From an uncultured Candidatus Saccharibacteria bacterium (GTDB lineage: Bacteria > Patescibacteriota > Saccharimonadia > Saccharimonadales > Saccharimonadaceae): 64,000 nucleotides of DNA. The notes beneath the pieces are model-generated. The model was not told the origin of the DNA and searched no databases. It worked only from the letters and a program-made list of their open reading frames with translations. Both the position numbers and the translations under genes were made by a program. Below, in pieces: positions 26,776-34,100 of this stretch. The DNA lies in contig CALHGK010000014.1 of NCBI GenBank assembly GCA_938030095.1, positions 92,734 through 156,733 of the forward strand, read 5' to 3'. How positions within the stretch are numbered: position 1 is the stretch's first letter; each line of letters starts with the position of its first letter.

Positions 26776-28078
26776 GAGAGGTCTCCTTTTCGTTGATTGG
26801 TTGGTAAGCTGCCTGGCGTGATAATTGGAAGGCCAGGCCAAGCGCACCAGCAATAAATACCATACTGGTGCCACCAAAGCTCAGCAATGGCAGCGTAATA
26901 CCCGTCAGCGGGAAGACTCCAATCATCGACGCTACATTTAGCATAACATGTGCGCCCAGCCAGCCAAAGACTCCAGCTACCACCAGGCGCATTGTTGTAT
27001 CAGGCAGGCGCTCGGCAATCCTCAGCAGGCGCAATAGCAGCGCTGCAAACAGTGCTAGTACGACCACCGCCCCCACAAAGCCAAACGTTTCACCAATGAT
27101 AGCAAAGACTGAGTCGTTAATCGCCTCAGGGAGATAGCCCGTCGCTTGGATACTGTTGCCAATACCCAGGCCAAATAGCCCGCCTGTGCCCAGCGCAATC
27201 TTGGCATTCTTGATGTGGTAGCCATCATCATTGCTACTAGTGGCATGATCATCCCCCTGGAAGAAGGTCGCCACCCGCTCCATGCGGTGCGGTGCAATGA
27301 CGATAAGCAGCAGCACCAGTGCCACACAACCCGCCGCCAGGTAACCCAGCCAGCGCCAGCTCATGCCACTCATCACCAGCATACACGCCACCATGGCAGT
27401 GAGCGCTAGGCCTGTGCCCATATCCTTTTGCAAAAATATCACGAAAAAGAGCGCTGCGCACATCATAATTACCATGGGGATGATCGTCTGGTGGAGGTCG
27501 TTTATCACCCCCTGACGCATTCGTGTGCCAAGGAAGAGTGCCATATAGATAAGCATGCCAAACTTCAGCATCTCGGCCGGCTGGAAGCTCCCCAGTGGCC
27601 CCAGCGAGAACCAGCGGCACGCCCCAAGGCTACACTGAGCAATCGCCGAGACATGCAGCATATTACCAAGGACAAACAGCAGTGCACACAGCACAAAGCC
27701 GCTCGCTAGCAGCGTACCCGCCTTCTGGCGCAGCCATGCAAAGGGTACGAGCGACAACCCCACAAAGGCGCTAATTGACAGGAGTAAGCTCACCGTCTGC
27801 TTGATGGCGAAATAGCCATCGGTGTAGTAGTTGGTGTTGTGCGCAGAGTTGAGCACATTGGCACGCTGCGGGCCAATGGCATACATCACCACCAGGCCCA
27901 GCAGCATGAGCAACCCCACCCAGAGGATGATCTGATAATCCGGCCGGTGCAAACGCGGCACGGCGGCGGATGGAGCAGTGGCAGCATTGCGCGTGGTGCG
28001 TTGCTCGCGGCGCGCTGGCTGAGCTGACCGAGCCGAAGCCGATCGGTGCGCAGCACGAGTGCGGCGAGCAGTAGCCAT
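26711..28078 (-). CDS. ftsW: FtsW, SEDS peptidoglycan polymerase
   Basis: Start at ATG 28078 (MATARRTRAAHRS), one base after the mraY stop; a GTG at 28096 is less likely. The 455-residue protein has a basic, Ala-rich lead and about ten membrane segments. SEDS motifs are seen in LGLGIGNSIQATGYLPEAINDSVFAIIGETFGFVGA and the final PLTGITLPLLSFGGTSM. It polymerises lipid II with FtsI at the septum. Its C-terminus overlaps the murG start by 65 bases. A long loop rich in Asp, Asn and Ser (QGDDHATSSNDDGY) precedes the active region. Confidence 0.95.
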   Translation of the reverse strand: MATARRTRAAHRSASARSAQPARREQRTTRNAATAPSAAVPRLHRPDYQIILWVGLLMLLGLVVMYAIGPQRANVLNSAHNTNYYTDGYFAIKQTVSLLLSISAFVGLSLVPFAWLRQKAGTLLASGFVLCALLFVLGNMLHVSAIAQCSLGACRWFSLGPLGSFQPAEMLKFGMLIYMALFLGTRMRQGVINDLHQTIIPMVIMMCAALFFVIFLQKDMGTGLALTAMVACMLVMSGMSWRWLGYLAAGCVALVLLLIVIAPHRMERVATFFQGDDHATSSNDDGYHIKNAKIALGTGGLFGLGIGNSIQATGYLPEAINDSVFAIIGETFGFVGAVVVLALFAALLLRLLRIAERLPDTTMRLVVAGVFGWLGAHVMLNVASMIGVFPLTGITLPLLSFGGTSMVFIAGALGLAFQLSRQAAYQPINEKETSHEATGSRRWIGRARYAGRRRH

Positions 28079-28079
28079 T

Positions 28080-29108
28080 CTAGATGTGCCCCCCACCCAG
28101 CGCCATCATCAGGCCAATAAAGCCCGTCACGCAAGAGATTACCCAGAAACGCATCGTCACCTTCACCTCTGGCCAACCAACTGCTTGGAAGTGCTGGTGA
28201 ATTGGTGCCGAGATAAACACCTTGCGGTGGAAGAACTTCTTGCTGAGGATTTGGATCAGGCTCGAGCCTGCCTCCACTACAAACAGCACACCAATGACTG
28301 GCAGCAAAAACAGTGTATTCGTCAGCATCGCCACAACGCCTAGGCTCGTCCCAAAGGCAAAGCTCCCCACATCGCCCATAAAGAACCGTGCTGGATAGAT
28401 ATTAAACCACAGGTAGCTCAGCAGCACTCCCACTACAGTGAAGCAAAAACCCGCCAGCTGCAAATGCCCCTGCAGCAAAGCAATCACCCCAAAGATGCAA
28501 TAGCTCACTGCCAGCAGTCCACCGGCCAAACCATCCAGGCCATCGCTAATATTCACTGCATTGCCAGTTGCTACCACCGCAAAGATAAAGAGTGGGACAA
28601 TCCACGGGCCCAGCTGCCAGTCGCCAAAGTACGGCACATGCACTGTTGTATAGCCCAGCTTAACGTAGAAGAACCAAGCCAGTACCGCCGCCATCACCGC
28701 GATCATCGAGAACTTCAGCCAGGCGCGCAAGCCCGCCGAGCCCGAGCCATCACTATTGATATTGATCACATCGTCCAGCAGCCCCACTGCCCCACCACCA
28801 AGCAATGCCGCCAGTGGGAGCCAGGTCTGCGCTCGGTCGAGATTAAACCCCAGCGTCACCACAGCGATAGCCACAATGCCAACCATCCCTGCCATAGTGG
28901 GAATATCGCGCGTAAATTTATCGGCATGGAGCTTGGTAAAGACCGTCAACTCCTCGCCCGTCGTGCTCGCGGCCCGCTGCTTTTTCCAGAACTTATAGCG
29001 GTAGGCAAAGTAGGTATAGAGCGGCGTGAGGGCCATCGCTAGCAAAAAAGCCGCAACGCTGAGAAGAAATGTCGCGTTGAGCTCGCGAACGAGTGTGGTG
29101 AGGTTCAT
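28080..29108 (-). CDS. mraY: MraY, phospho-MurNAc-pentapeptide translocase
   Basis: Start at ATG 29108 (MNLTTLVRELNATF), which overlaps the ftsI stop in TAATG. The 342-residue polytopic enzyme has the MraY/WecA signatures: FTRDIPTMAGMVG, GLLDDVININSDG with the catalytic Asp pair, NISDGLDGLAGGL and a late ISAPIHQHFQ histidine loop. It transfers phospho-MurNAc-pentapeptide to undecaprenyl phosphate, making lipid I. AAGGA lies about 11 bases upstream as a weak SD. Confidence 0.96.
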   Translation of the reverse strand: MNLTTLVRELNATFLLSVAAFLLAMALTPLYTYFAYRYKFWKKQRAASTTGEELTVFTKLHADKFTRDIPTMAGMVGIVAIAVVTLGFNLDRAQTWLPLAALLGGGAVGLLDDVININSDGSGSAGLRAWLKFSMIAVMAAVLAWFFYVKLGYTTVHVPYFGDWQLGPWIVPLFIFAVVATGNAVNISDGLDGLAGGLLAVSYCIFGVIALLQGHLQLAGFCFTVVGVLLSYLWFNIYPARFFMGDVGSFAFGTSLGVVAMLTNTLFLLPVIGVLFVVEAGSSLIQILSKKFFHRKVFISAPIHQHFQAVGWPEVKVTMRFWVISCVTGFIGLMMALGGGHI

Positions 29109-30862
29109 TATGGTGTGTGTCCTTTCGGCTCGAGCTTCATATAGTCGAGCAACCAATTAGATATATCCGTGAAAATCGGGTGAGCATCTTGACCCCCCTG
29201 CATATTCAGCCCTTTGCCCGAAACCTCCACCATAATAACATACGCTGGTGTTTTGCCAACCTCCCCACCAAAACCGAGGTAGGTGCCAATGGTTTGGTTA
29301 GAAATATACTTGCCGTCCTTGATGGTTTGCGATGTACCTGTCTTGCCGCCAATGTAGAACCCCGCACGATCGCCACCAGCATAAAAGGCCTGGCGCGCTT
29401 GGTGTACCATTTCGCGCACAGTAGTAGATGACTGCGGCTTGATAACATGAGTATACGAGGCCTTGCGCGCAGCCTTGGCAAAGGTGCCATTGTCGTCAAT
29501 CGTCCCTGCGATGATGGTGGGACTATAGTATGTTCCGCCATTAATGATGGCGCTAAAGCCAGCCGAGACTTGTAGCATCGTCGCATCCATCCCCTGGCCA
29601 AAGGACATGTTAGAGTAGCGCACCGCATTGCCCTGCTGCTGAGTGGGTGAGATGATATTACCTTTAGCTTCACCAGCCAGCTCTATCCCCGTCAGTTGCC
29701 CAAGACGAAAGCGCTTGTGGAAGTAATCATACATCGTGTCGCGCGCCTGGCGAGTGATATAGCTGCCATTGCCCAAGCGCTGCGCCACCGTGACCATACC
29801 GGTGTTGAGCGACCAATTAAGGGCGTGCTGCATGGTAATGTTGCCCGTCTGGCCCTTGCTGGCATTGCCAATGGTGATGTCGTCTACCTTGATGCTATCG
29901 GTATTATTGTACGTCGTTTGCGGCGTGATGACCCCTTTGTCGATACCTGTCGCCACTGTAAATGTCTTGATGTCGGAGCCCGGTTCGTATGGCGTGGTGA
30001 TAGTGTTGTTATTGAGCGCGGCGACGCTTTTGATCGTCTTCAGGTTGGACGGGTCATAGGTGGGGAGGTTAGCCATGGCTAAGACTTGGCCGTTCTGCGG
30101 ATTCATCACAACAGCACTGACATCGGTAGCGCCACTGCGCTTGGCTCCATCGACGAGCGCTTGCTCCACCCTCGTCTGGATGTTGCGATCGATCGTCAGT
30201 ACCATATTGGTCCCATTCTTAGCAGGCTGGTTGATATTCGTCCGGCCAATGGTTAGCGGCACCGAGCGGATATCTGTCACTGTCTTAAGCACCCCATCTG
30301 TGCCGCGCAGCTTATCATCATTGGCCTGTTCGAAGCCGTACTTCCCCTTACCCTCGGCATCGACAAAGCCCAGCACTTGGCTGGCCAATTGCCCTTCTGG
30401 GTAGACGCGCTGGCTCATCGCATCAAAGCCCACCCCAGCGAGATTCTCCTTTTTGATCAGCTCAGCCTGCTTGCGGCTCACCTTGGTGGCGAGCACTTGG
30501 TAGCGGCTTGGCTTGCGCGTAATGTACTGGCGAAAGTTCTCACGCACGTTGCCACCAGCCACCTGGTTAAGCACCGCCACGATCTTGTCTGCATCCGTCA
30601 CAGCCATCGGGTCGGCCCACACGGTATAGACCGTCTCGTTCATGACGAGCTTGGCAGGAGTAGTACCATCCATGGTGTATATCTCACCGCGCTGGGCACG
30701 CAAGCGAAATTGCTTGACTTGCTCGCTATCGGCCTGCGATACATAGTAGTCGTGCTGCAGCAATTGCACATACCCCAGGCGCAGCACAAACACCACAAGC
30801 AGCCCGCCGAGCACAGTGGCGAGCGCCTGAGCGCGTGGCGTAGCAAGATGGCGCTGCAGCAT
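29108..30862 (-). CDS. ftsI: FtsI-type division transpeptidase (class B PBP)
   Basis: A 584-residue class B penicillin-binding protein with one N-terminal membrane segment (LATVLGGLLVVFVLRLGYVQLL), a pedestal domain starting RLRAQRGEIYTMDG, and a transpeptidase domain. All three active-site motifs are present: SxxK in YEPGSDIKTF, SxN in NWSLNTGM and KTG in GGKTGTSQ. It crosslinks septal peptidoglycan with FtsW. No PASTA domain is present. It starts 3 bases after the ftsL stop, and its own stop overlaps mraY by one base. Confidence 0.95.
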   Translation of the reverse strand: MLQRHLATPRAQALATVLGGLLVVFVLRLGYVQLLQHDYYVSQADSEQVKQFRLRAQRGEIYTMDGTTPAKLVMNETVYTVWADPMAVTDADKIVAVLNQVAGGNVRENFRQYITRKPSRYQVLATKVSRKQAELIKKENLAGVGFDAMSQRVYPEGQLASQVLGFVDAEGKGKYGFEQANDDKLRGTDGVLKTVTDIRSVPLTIGRTNINQPAKNGTNMVLTIDRNIQTRVEQALVDGAKRSGATDVSAVVMNPQNGQVLAMANLPTYDPSNLKTIKSVAALNNNTITTPYEPGSDIKTFTVATGIDKGVITPQTTYNNTDSIKVDDITIGNASKGQTGNITMQHALNWSLNTGMVTVAQRLGNGSYITRQARDTMYDYFHKRFRLGQLTGIELAGEAKGNIISPTQQQGNAVRYSNMSFGQGMDATMLQVSAGFSAIINGGTYYSPTIIAGTIDDNGTFAKAARKASYTHVIKPQSSTTVREMVHQARQAFYAGGDRAGFYIGGKTGTSQTIKDGKYISNQTIGTYLGFGGEVGKTPAYVIMVEVSGKGLNMQGGQDAHPIFTDISNWLLDYMKLEPKGHTP

Positions 30863-30865
30863 GGG

Positions 30866-31219
30866 CTACTCGCTGGCGTACGCTGTATTGGCTGGTGTTG
30901 TCATCGTTTTGGCCACACTACTACCCTGCACTTCCTTAAGGGCGGTCAGGCGGGCGTTATCGACCTCCAGGTCTTTCTTTTGCTCGCTGAGGGCAGAGAT
31001 CTTGTCGTCGATCTTACTGGCCTCGTAGCCATAGCTGACCGTATGCGTTGCCTGTGCCAGATATATCAAGCCAAGGATGGTGATAAGGAGGGCAATCAGC
31101 ACTGTGTGGGTGATTGGCCCAAGTTTGATAGCCGAAGCAAAAGCAACAGTGTTGCGGTTGCGCTTCCAGGTGCTCTGGCGTCGACTATTAAATTGCATTG
31201 TCCGTGTGTAGGTTGTCAT
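30866..31219 (-). CDS. ftsL: FtsL-like division protein
   Basis: A 117-residue bitopic protein: basic cytoplasmic tail (RRQSTWKRNRN), one membrane segment (ITHTVLIALLITILGLIYLAQA) and a short coiled coil (YEASKIDDKISALSEQKKDLEVDNARLTAL). This layout and its place between rsmH and ftsI identify it as FtsL. It forms the FtsQ-FtsL-FtsB subcomplex. A second ATG seven codons in (MQFNSRRQS) is possible. No strong SD is seen. Confidence 0.85.
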   Translation of the reverse strand: MTTYTRTMQFNSRRQSTWKRNRNTVAFASAIKLGPITHTVLIALLITILGLIYLAQATHTVSYGYEASKIDDKISALSEQKKDLEVDNARLTALKEVQGSSVAKTMTTPANTAYASE

Positions 31220-31321
31220 TGTGGTGGTGTTTGTGTTGTTTAGCGTTGGTATGGGGTCGTTTCTAGGTCTAGGTGGGGCGGATTTAGCGCGCCGCCCCAG
31301 CGCGAGGTCTTAGGCCAAGGG

Positions 31322-31390
31322 CTATTTGCCGTGGCGGACCAATACTGTTGTCGTGATTGATTGATTTTGTACGGGGATACGAACTGGCAT
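31322..31390 (-). CDS. Possible 22-residue leader peptide between rsmH and ftsL
   Basis: ATG at 31390 is preceded by AAGGAG with a seven-base spacer, a better SD than most genes in this run. It encodes MPVRIPVQNQSITTTVLVRH and two more residues, then stops. A GC-rich hairpin (GGGGCGG/CCGCCCC, 31275-31298) follows before ftsL. It could be a regulatory leader peptide, a conserved microprotein, or chance. Confidence 0.4.
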   Translation of the reverse strand: MPVRIPVQNQSITTTVLVRHGK

Positions 31391-31413
31391 GTCCCTACTC
31401 CTTTTTTTGTTTT

Positions 31414-32304
31414 TTATATTTTTGCGGCGGCTCGCAGCTTGGCGCTGCGGGCACGCGGATTGTAAGCATCGTCATGGCTGCCCGCGATAGGTTTCTTGGT
31501 GAGGATGCGCAGCTCGGCCTCGTAGCCTGCCTGGCGCTGCTCTGCGAAGAAGCGCTTGACCAGCCGATCCTCAAGGCTATGGAAGCTGATCACTCCCACA
31601 CGTCCACCAGTGCGCAGCAAGGCTGGCACCAGCTGGAGCGTCTGCTCTACCTGCGTCAATTCGTCATTGACGGCGATGCGGACTGCCTGAAAGGTACGCG
31701 TGGCTGGATGGGTCTTGCCCCGCTTGCCACGGGTAGCGTGCTCGATGACGCGCGCGAGTTCTCCAGTACTCGACAGTGGCCGGGCCACGCAAATAGCTGC
31801 AGCATAGCGCCGTGCTATCGCTGGCGATTCTTCGCCGTAGCGGGTGATCAGTCGGGCAAGCTCTGCCTCTGCCATGTGGTTGACAATCTGCTCGGCAGTC
31901 ATTGCCTGGCGTTGATCCATCCGCATATCAAGCGGGCCAGTGTGTGTAAAGGAAAACCCTCGATCAGCTCGATCGAGCTGCGGTGACGACACCCCCAAAT
32001 CCAGCAGCAGCAAATCAAACTGCTCACCCTCGCGAACCAACTGCTGTGCTGCCTGCAAAAAATCACAATGCATCAGCCGTGCGCCCTGCCCTGCCAAGCT
32101 ACCAAGCTGCGACAAAGCATACTGGTCGCGATCGACCAAACACGCCGTGGTATACGTCTGGGTCTGCTCGAGAATCGCTGTGGCATGGCCGCCATACCCC
32201 GCCGTCAGGTCGAGATAGCGCTCACCTGGGCGTGGCTGGAGCTGGGCCAACACTGCCTCCAGCAATACCGGAACATGAAGTGGTGGATGTGCTTTGATAC
32301 TCAT
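31414..32304 (-). CDS. rsmH: RsmH (MraW), 16S rRNA m4C1402 methyltransferase
   Basis: A 296-residue SAM-dependent methyltransferase. The N-terminus HPPLHVPVLLEAVLAQL, motif I LDLTAGYGGHATAILEQ, LLLDLGVSSPQLDRADRGFSF and DMRMDQRQAMTAEQIVN, and the later VISFHSLEDRLVKRFF are diagnostic. It methylates C1402 in the decoding centre. It normally follows mraZ directly; here about 600 bases of non-coding, structured DNA separate them, so it probably has its own promoter (minus-strand TACCAT, 32314-32319, nine bases before the ATG). Confidence 0.97.
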   Translation of the reverse strand: MSIKAHPPLHVPVLLEAVLAQLQPRPGERYLDLTAGYGGHATAILEQTQTYTTACLVDRDQYALSQLGSLAGQGARLMHCDFLQAAQQLVREGEQFDLLLLDLGVSSPQLDRADRGFSFTHTGPLDMRMDQRQAMTAEQIVNHMAEAELARLITRYGEESPAIARRYAAAICVARPLSSTGELARVIEHATRGKRGKTHPATRTFQAVRIAVNDELTQVEQTLQLVPALLRTGGRVGVISFHSLEDRLVKRFFAEQRQAGYEAELRILTKKPIAGSHDDAYNPRARSAKLRAAAKI

Positions 32305-32908
32305 ACGTTTCTTATGGTAGCATAGTGAGCCATAATATTCTTGCCTGGTGGCATACTATTATTATGCTCATGTCTACAATGCAACAGCATACGGCTTCTC
32401 GCTTTGGTGGATCGACCTGCTGCTGAGGGAGTGTGAGAATCTGTTGTTGTCCCAACAGATTCTCAGCCCAACGCAAGAGGTCGATACTCGGGGAGTGTCG
32501 ACCCTTACAGAGTTCCCGAATGCAGTAGGCGATACATCAAAGCAATGGACACTATTGTTTCTACAAAGATACGCCCCGCTCAGGCTACTGCGAGATAGTC
32601 CGATGCGGGTTCGAGATCACCCACCTGGTAGCGAAACCTGTTTGTTTTCGCATAAAATGTGTTTGTTTTTGTTGACGATCTTTGCTTGTACCGGGCCGAG
32701 AGAGCCCGTCAAAGATCGTTTGAGAGACTTATGTGTATAATTGCCGCAGCAATTATGTGAGGTGGAGTTTTTGGGAGGTGTTTGTGAGGAAGGTGCGCCC
32801 GACAGGGTTTTGCGTGGGTCGGGTGCCCACATGGCTCACTACCAGATGGTCGATCTCGAGGATATCAGTTACACGTGCTTGTTAAAGAGCGTCACAAAAA
32901 CAGCCTTG
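32305..32908. other. 604-base structured gap between mraZ and rsmH
   Basis: No gene is supported on either strand. There is a long nested hairpin at about 32393-32497: a perfect 12-bp top stem (32435-32446 with 32453-32464), an ATCGACCT/AGGTCGAT stem (32411-32418 with 32478-32485) and a wobble stem CTTCTCG/CGGGGAG outside. A second strong hairpin, ACGATCTTTG/CAAAGATCGT (32675-32684 with 32710-32719), has a nested GGGC/GCCC. RNase P, tmRNA and tRNA signatures were looked for and not found. A small RNA is likely. Confidence 0.55.
32393..32497. ncRNA. Long nested hairpin, small-RNA candidate
   Basis: Three collinear stems with internal loops make one rod of about 105 bases, broadly like 6S RNA in shape but shorter and without recognisable 6S consensus. 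The strand cannot be decided because the rod is nearly symmetrical. Confidence 0.35.
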
Positions 32909-33271
32909 CTACTCGGCCTGCTCTGGTGCCATCAAGCGCCAATACTGGCCAGCGCGCACCGCCACAACCTCGCGCGATATCCCAGCATAATCCAGCAGAT
33001 GCTGCTCTACTGTTACCCTGCCCTGCTTTTGGTCTAGGGTGGCAGCCGTCTTGCCGCGCCGGAACTTGACGTTGAGGTCGGCGACATGTTCATCCAGGAT
33101 GCTGCCTGTCAGCGCTGGCTCTACCTGGCTATCCCACACATCCTGCGCATACAGGTGGAGGTAGCTGCCAAAGCCACGCGTCAGGACTACACCGCTGGCG
33201 AACTCCGCCCGAAGCTCCGTCGGTATGGTGAGCCGACGCTTGTCATCCAGCTTGCGTTCGAAGTAATCCAT
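32909..33271 (-). CDS. mraZ: MraZ, transcriptional regulator of the division cluster
   Basis: A 120-residue protein with two SpoVT/AbrB-like repeats. The first is FERKLDDKRRLTIPTELRAEF with VVLTRGFGSYLHLY, the second TLDQKQGRVTVEQHLLDYAGI with REVVAVRAGQYWRLM. MraZ binds arrays of short G-rich repeats upstream of its own gene and represses the cluster. Such an array lies 70-135 bases upstream (33341-33406). No close SD is visible; AAGGA is 12 bases away. Confidence 0.93.
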   Translation of the reverse strand: MDYFERKLDDKRRLTIPTELRAEFASGVVLTRGFGSYLHLYAQDVWDSQVEPALTGSILDEHVADLNVKFRRGKTAATLDQKQGRVTVEQHLLDYAGISREVVAVRAGQYWRLMAPEQAE

Positions 33272-33340
33272 GGGGTGTGGCGATCCTTACAGATGAATTA
33301 TTTTGTTTTTGTGCAGTGGTGTTTGTTTTTCTCGTGGTTA

Positions 33341-33406
33341 CCCACTTTCTTCCACTACTCCCACTATACTACCCACTCTCACCCACATGCAACCCCTTTT
33401 ACCCAC
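33341..33406 (-). promoter_or_regulatory. MraZ-box array
   Basis: On the minus strand, GTGGG or close variants recur at about 10-base steps: forward CCCAC starts at 33341, 33360, 33372, 33382 and 33402, with a TCCAC at 33351. MraZ of other bacteria binds TGGG/GTGGG direct repeats with about one helical turn spacing just upstream of mraZ, which is where these lie. Confidence 0.75.
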
Positions 33407-33429
33407 GGCATTCCCCGCCGTGCCGGCGC

Positions 33430-33505
33430 TTATCCACAAATCTGTGGAAAAGCTCAACCAGTATCAGGGGTCAGCAGTTTTCCCCACTCTGCACAATGTG
33501 GATAA
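33430..33505. promoter_or_regulatory. Cluster of three DnaA boxes
   Basis: TTATCCACA at 33430-33438 and TGTGGATAA at 33497-33505 are perfect DnaA boxes in opposite orientation; TGTGGAAAA at 33443-33451 is a one-mismatch box. The flank to the right (33540-33665) is strongly AT-rich. This could be a DnaA-regulated promoter region for mraZ or a secondary DnaA-binding locus. A replication origin is less likely because no dnaA, dnaN or rpmH is near and gene strands do not flip here. Confidence 0.65.
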
Positions 33506-33629
33506 GAATAAGCGAGATTGGTGAGTGTTTTGATCTGATCTAAGCGCGTCTATAGTAGATATATCTTGCCATTTTATACGCACAAAAGTAGAAAATACGC
33601 TGATTTTATGGCATTATAAGCAAAATAGC

Positions 33630-33668
33630 TTGACGCCGCTCTCATATATTGATATATATATATTAGCT
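33630..33668 (+). promoter_or_regulatory. Promoter with TATATA element upstream of the 33740 gene
   Basis: TTGACG (33630-33635), 17 bases, then TATATA (33653-33658). The stretch ATTGATATATATATATTAGC (33648-33667) is nearly the same as the palindromic element at 4031-4054, at a similar distance from its gene. Confidence 0.55.
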
Positions 33669-33690
33669 TTTTAGCTCGGAGGTTGTCTCG

Positions 33691-33710
33691 AAGAGCAGAA
33701 AGCAGCTCTT
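33691..33710 (+). promoter_or_regulatory. 5' leader hairpin before the SD of the 33740 gene
   Basis: AAGAGC pairs with GCTCTT around an eight-base loop, 15 bases before AAAGGAAG (33726-33733). The arrangement parallels the leader of the secreted protein gene at 4123. Confidence 0.5.
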
Positions 33711-33739
33711 TGGCCTCTGGATCCGAAAGGAAGATCATC

Positions 33740-33943
33740 ATGACGATGAAGAAGTACAAGGTCGAGGTTGACACAACCACTGGCGGGTCTTACCCGCTAG
33801 AAAAGACCTTTAAGAGCCCAGATTATGCTGCTACCTTTTTACAAGGAGCAGTAACACGTGGGGATTTTCTACCCACGACCCTGAGTTCCTACGTCAATGC
33901 AAAGCTCATAGTATCATTTAGGTGCTATGAGGACAGGGGCTAA
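33740..33943 (+). CDS. Small 67-residue hypothetical protein
   Basis: Start at ATG 33740, six bases after AAAGGAAG. It encodes MTMKKYKVEVDTTTGGSYPLEKTFKS and continues to FRCYEDRG; no signal peptide or membrane segment, one cysteine, likely a small alpha/beta fold. It has a full promoter with a TATATA element, a 5' hairpin, and an elaborate 3' structure ending in a T-run, so it is a self-contained cassette organised like the secreted protein gene at 4123. Function unknown. Confidence 0.7.
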   Translation: MTMKKYKVEVDTTTGGSYPLEKTFKSPDYAATFLQGAVTRGDFLPTTLSSYVNAKLIVSFRCYEDRG

Positions 33944-33953
33944 ATAGCCCACC

Positions 33954-34052
33954 AACACAGCCCGCCAATCACCACGCCTGATCGAGTACTCTAGAGTATT
34001 CTCGGGCCTGGAAACCCGATTTGGCCGTGGCAGTTGGTGGGCTGTGTTTTTT
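33954..34052 (+). terminator. Long multi-branched 3' structure with terminator
   Basis: A 15-bp stem (33954-33968 with 34034-34048, one G.U) is followed by TTTT. Enclosed are CCACG/CGTGG (33972-33976 with 34026-34030) and a further hairpin with CGAG...CTCG around 33983-34004. This is far more elaborate than a simple terminator and might be a structured 3' UTR or regulatory RNA. Confidence 0.65.
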
Positions 34053-34060
34053 GCCAAGAA

Positions 34061-34087
34061 AAAACCGGCTGATATGGAGCCGGTTTT
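34061..34087. terminator. Bidirectional terminator for galU
   Basis: AAAACCGGCT (34061-34070) pairs with AGCCGGTTTT (34078-34087), with A and T runs on either side, just after the galU stop. Confidence 0.85.
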
Positions 34088-34100
34088 CATTATTTCTCCC

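Larger units (their letters stand above)
33272..33739. other. Regulatory intergenic region upstream of mraZ and the 33740 gene
   Basis: A 468-base divergent gap. From the mraZ side it holds the MraZ-box array, the DnaA boxes, an AT-rich stretch, and then the promoter, hairpin and SD of the small gene at 33740. No further gene is seen. Confidence 0.7.

Noticed and set aside
32575..32640. T-loop-like sequence GGGTTCGAGATCACCC suggesting a tRNA or tmRNA end
   Set aside because: The five-base T-stem does not pair and no acceptor, D or anticodon arm fits on either strand.
32305..32908. RNase P RNA or tmRNA in the mraZ-rsmH gap
   Set aside because: The conserved AGGAAAGTCC / ACAGAA blocks of RNase P and the tag frame and ends of tmRNA are absent.
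33430..33665. Chromosomal origin of replication
   Set aside because: DnaA boxes and AT-rich DNA fit, but no dnaA, dnaN or rpmH is nearby and genes to the right stay on the minus strand; kept only as a DnaA-binding region.
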